Below are positions 7,709 to 9,951 of a DNA stretch of 9,951 nucleotides, piece after piece. The notes under the pieces were generated by a model. That model was given only the letters and a program-made list of their open reading frames with translations, made no database searches and was not told the origin of the DNA. A program made the translations under genes and the position numbers. The stretch is from UBA1151 sp963579925 (GTDB lineage: Bacteria; Chloroflexota; Dehalococcoidia; Lucifugimonadales; Lucifugimonadaceae): contig CAUZJA010000096.1 of assembly GCA_963579925.1 (NCBI GenBank), forward strand, positions 1-9,951, given 5' to 3'. The stretch's first letter is position 1; each line of letters begins with the position of its first letter.

Positions 7709-8350
7709 TCAACCCTCCTCATCCAGAGAGATGACCGTGATCACTCGACTTTCCGTTGCACCGGAAAGGTCTGAGGCCACAATTTCGATCAGGTTTGGCC
7801 CGAGTTTCAGGGCCAGGTTTACGCCAAAACTGCCGTCTGGCTCCACGGCAATGAACACGCCGTTTACGCTCATCACGGCGTCGGGGCTAACTCGGCCTGT
7901 CAGGAAGAGGCTATCGCCGCGGACAATGTTCTCTTCACTTAGTCCAACCACCTCAAGAAACAGGCCAAACGTAGCCACAGGAACCGTGGTGGCAGTTGGC
8001 TCCGAAACCACCGTCTCTTCTGGCGTGATCGTGGGATCCGGCTGATTGGATTCAGGTGTCACTGTCGCTTCTGGAGTTGCCACAATAGCTGTCGCTTCTG
8101 GAATAACCGTCGGAGTTGAGGCATTAGGTTCTGCAGTTGGAGATAGGGTCGGTGCGATAGTTGCGACGGGATCAGGCACGGGCGTGTTTGGGATTGGTAT
8201 CACCGTTGGAGGCACCACAGGAGTAAGAGCTTCAGCCGTTGCAGTCCTGTCCAGCGGGTCACGCGCCACCGTCCCGGAACAGGCGATCAACATGAGACAC
8301 AGCGCTATGGCGCTGACTCCTGAGATCCTCTTGATGTTGCTCTTATTCAC
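7709..8350 (-). CDS. Secreted lipoprotein with Pro/Thr-rich stalk and C-terminal Ig-like domain
   Basis: The predicted 213-residue protein starts with a charged n-region (NKSNIKR), a hydrophobic core and a lipobox LIAC with the lipidated Cys at residue 24, so it should be exported and membrane-anchored by lipid. Residues about 43-127 are a low-complexity Pro/Thr/Val/Ala/Glu linker (PTV, PEAT, TPE units), the kind of extended stalk common in Chloroflexota surface proteins. Residues about 128-210 form a small beta-sandwich-like domain with a VNG...V..DGSF....L..G.N.I.I.A.D..G pattern, like Glucodextranase-B/bacterial Ig-like domains that mediate binding rather than catalysis. The GTG at 8350 is chosen; TTG at 8359 adds three residues, and neither has a clear ribosome site. 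Its stop lies 2 bases before the ATG of the repeat-protein gene. The partner is unknown; the repeat protein is the obvious candidate. Confidence 0.8.
   Translation of the reverse strand: MNKSNIKRISGVSAIALCLMLIACSGTVARDPLDRTATAEALTPVVPPTVIPIPNTPVPDPVATIAPTLSPTAEPNASTPTVIPEATAIVATPEATVTPESNQPDPTITPEETVVSEPTATTVPVATFGLFLEVVGLSEENIVRGDSLFLTGRVSPDAVMSVNGVFIAVEPDGSFGVNLALKLGPNLIEIVASDLSGATESRVITVISLDEEG
7713..7718 (-). promoter_or_regulatory. Ribosome binding site of the repeat-protein gene, inside the lipoprotein gene
   Basis: Minus-strand GGAGGG lies within the last codons of the lipoprotein gene, 6 bases before the ATG at 7706 and 9 before the one at 7703. It favours these over the overlapping TTG at 7712 and suggests translational coupling across the TGA stop at 7709-7711. 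Confidence 0.65.
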
Positions 8351-8374
8351 GGGCGACAAGTCGATAGATACCGG

Positions 8375-8398
8375 CCTGAGTACTTGCCTGACTACTTG
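8375..8398. repeat. 12-bp tandem repeat upstream of the lipoprotein gene
   Basis: CCTGAGTACTTG (8375-8386) is followed directly by CCTGACTACTTG (8387-8398), a tandem pair with one mismatch. It lies in the 130-base gap between the kinase and lipoprotein genes, with a weak minus-strand -10-like TATCTA at 8365-8370. Paired direct repeats are the usual target format of OmpR/PhoB regulators, though those typically have a 10-11 bp period. No strong promoter or terminator was found in the rest of the gap. Confidence 0.6.
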
Positions 8399-8480
8399 GC
8401 GATGAAGTTCTAACGCAATCCGGAGCCATAATGTTTCGCGTTGACGCCGTAATTCTTCTCACGGAGCGATTACCGGGAGG

Positions 8481-9557
8481 TTACCCCTTCACCGCGTCAG
8501 AATCACTGCCGGTCGCGGCCGATTCCGCGGCTGGGGACCTTGGGAGTGTTAGCTCAAACGCGGTGTGGTGATCATCGCTGGGCGCAGTGATGCTGGAGAC
8601 GGTAATGCCACCGCTTGAGCGTCCTGCGAGCGTACTGGCGATATGGAGCCCAAGCCCCGAGCTGGTCCGCTCTTCCTGACTGGCCAACTGTGGAGTCCAG
8701 CCTCTTTCAAATACGTGCGGTAGATATGCTTCCGGAATGCCAGGACCGTCATCCCAGACTTTGATTACGAAATCTGACTCCGTTTTGCTGAGCTGGATTT
8801 CAATCTTTCCTTCGGCATATCTAACGGCATTGTCGACCAGGTTGGTAACGATGTGGTCAATTGCGCCGCCAGTGGAAAGTTCAACCCCGAAATCCTCCGG
8901 ATCAGACCACCAGACGATCTCAATTCCCTGCTCGCTCGCCAGCGTGGAGTAACGATCCGCAATGTTTCCAATTATTCTAGCTGGAGCTACTGCGTAGATC
9001 TGTGGGGTGGACTCTTTATCTTCCAGTTCCACAAGAACCTGAATATTCGCCATCATGAGCCGGAAGTTGGGTGCTTGCTGTTCTATCTCATCCAGCAGAT
9101 CAGTCACGTATGAGTCTGCGCCATTCCCCGAGGCGTCGATGCGGGCTCGGAGTTCGCGCTCTTTACCAAGGATTCTGCGAAGCGGGCGACCGAGGTCGTG
9201 CCCAAAGGTATCGAAATACTGCTGCGTAAGGTCAGCCCACTGCCTTACGTTGGCTGCCTGTCCGGCACCTTCCACAGGTTTTCGTCCGTTCAGATGCGCC
9301 AGGGCGACGAATATCAAGCCGCTAATGGCAACCACGCTTCCAACTGCGACCAGCGGCTCAACAAGCCAGAGTTCTGTGTCCAGCGAATCTCCAAACAGCT
9401 GCCCCGCGATAACTACGATCGCTCCAACCGCAACAAGCAACCCGCCGCCATAGAGCAATCCACGACGAACCTGCGCGTTGGATTCCAAGCCTGCAGAATC
9501 CGGAGTTCGCGGAACACTCTGCCGTCCGGGGGGCGGGTTGATGGTGGGGGTGGTCAT
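8481..9557 (-). CDS. Two-component sensor histidine kinase with two TM segments and a very short external loop
   Basis: This 358-residue membrane kinase would autophosphorylate on His and pass phosphate to the response regulator encoded just upstream. A Pro-rich cytoplasmic N-terminus (1-32) precedes TM1 (about 35-55), a loop of about ten residues, TM2 (about 64-88), and then the dimerisation domain with H-box FGHDLGRPLRRI (phospho-acceptor His120). The ATPase domain has N-box HIVTNLVDNAVRYA (235-248, Asn243), G1 DDGPGIP (269-275), F-box HVFERGW (281-287) and G2 SSGLGLHIA (299-307). All core motifs are intact, so it should be active. There is no HAMP, PAS or sizeable external sensor domain, which is the layout of intramembrane-sensing kinases. 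The ATG at 9557 follows the regulator stop by 18 bases, and its ribosome site is weak (AGGT). The signal is not known. Confidence 0.93.
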   Translation of the reverse strand: MTTPTINPPPGRQSVPRTPDSAGLESNAQVRRGLLYGGGLLVAVGAIVVIAGQLFGDSLDTELWLVEPLVAVGSVVAISGLIFVALAHLNGRKPVEGAGQAANVRQWADLTQQYFDTFGHDLGRPLRRILGKERELRARIDASGNGADSYVTDLLDEIEQQAPNFRLMMANIQVLVELEDKESTPQIYAVAPARIIGNIADRYSTLASEQGIEIVWWSDPEDFGVELSTGGAIDHIVTNLVDNAVRYAEGKIEIQLSKTESDFVIKVWDDGPGIPEAYLPHVFERGWTPQLASQEERTSSGLGLHIASTLAGRSSGGITVSSITAPSDDHHTAFELTLPRSPAAESAATGSDSDAVKG

Positions 9558-9575
9558 GAGACTGATCAGACCTAC

Positions 9576-9951
9576 CTAGTCGCGTGGCGGCACAAGTGTG
9601 TAGCCGCGCCCTCTCACACTTACGATCAGGTCATCTGGACCCAGGTGCTTACCTGTCGCCTCGCCAAGCACGTCCTTAATTTCGCGAATTCGCACTCGGA
9701 GCGATGCTCGTGAGTCGTCTCCCTCAGAGAACCTCTCAAGTTTCCAGTACGGCACAAGCTCTCCCGGACTGCGGTACCAAGAACTTGCAAGCTCAACCAG
9801 AATCTCAAATTTCATTCCCTGGATCTGCCTGATTGGCTCCTGGCGTCCGTCTACCACTCCAAACACAATGCGCTTCTGCACATCAACCACATAGTCAGCG
9901 CCAATTTTCAAAGTCTCTGGTGCTGCGCCTATGAGTCGCCTGAGCCTAAGG
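9576..9951 (-). CDS. OmpR/PhoB-family response regulator, C-terminal half (cut by window edge)
   Basis: About 124 residues are visible, ending in TAG at 9576-9578. The frame stays open to the window edge: before the internal TTG at 9911 it reads LRLRRLIGAAPET, which resembles the linker after a receiver domain, so the true start lies outside. The visible part is a winged-helix DNA-binding domain: an N-terminal beta sheet (KIGADYVVDVQKR), helices around GMKFEILVELASSW and LVPYWKLERF, the recognition-helix region RASLRVRIREIKDVLG, and the C-terminal wing SVRGRGYTLVPP. It binds DNA as a transcription regulator and is presumably phosphorylated by the kinase 18 bases downstream. The receiver Asp cannot be seen. 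The 12-bp tandem repeat before the lipoprotein gene is a possible target. Confidence 0.9.
   Translation of the reverse strand, partial: LRLRRLIGAAPETLKIGADYVVDVQKRIVFGVVDGRQEPIRQIQGMKFEILVELASSWYRSPGELVPYWKLERFSEGDDSRASLRVRIREIKDVLGEATGKHLGPDDLIVSVRGRGYTLVPPRD

Noticed and set aside
8046..8405. Forward 119-codon Val/Ala/Gly-rich open frame
   Set aside because: It is the complement of the Pro/Thr-rich stalk of the lipoprotein, which explains its low-complexity composition.
8343..8429. Minus-strand 28-codon open frame (ATG at 8429) overlapping the lipoprotein start, as a possible leader peptide
   Set aside because: There is no ribosome site and no recognisable attenuator or codon run, and it overlaps the start of the lipoprotein gene in another frame.

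Overview
The window is a bacterial chromosomal segment of moderate GC content. It looks most like a member of the Chloroflexota (for example a Dehalococcoidia/SAR202-type lineage). The clues are a lipoprotein with a long Pro/Thr-rich stalk, a chain of small DUF5666-like beta domains, a GH109-like Gfo/Idh/MocA gene and an EF-G-like FusA2. This placement is inferred from protein style, with no marker gene to confirm it.

Left edge (1-351): the last codons of an IS3-type transposase enter from outside the window and are followed by a probable IS terminal inverted repeat. About 175 bases then hold no recognisable gene, followed by a strong GC-rich hairpin that closes the next gene. Positions 352-2352 (minus) encode a full-length EF-G-like GTPase (FusA2/EF-G2 type). 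A 150-base divergent region carries a good minus-strand -10 box and short ATAAG repeats. Facing right at 2503-3685 is a Gfo/Idh/MocA (GH109-like) oxidoreductase broken by an in-frame TGA and a frameshift. It is full length but dead as written.

From 3682 to the right edge everything lies on the minus strand. In transcription order from the right edge the genes are: an OmpR/PhoB-type response regulator (only its DNA-binding half is inside), a two-TM histidine kinase with almost no extracytoplasmic loop, a secreted lipoprotein with a Pro/Thr stalk and an Ig-like tip, a 983-residue secreted protein made of about ten DUF5666-like repeats, and argC (type 2 N-acetyl-gamma-glutamyl-phosphate reductase). 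The lipoprotein and the repeat protein appear translationally coupled. A 12-bp tandem repeat sits between the kinase and the lipoprotein, where a regulator could bind.

The most interesting part is the 4755-9951 block. It is plausibly an envelope-sensing two-component system next to a lipoprotein/repeat-protein pair with no catalytic domain. The parts are visible in sequence; a shared function is inference from gene order.
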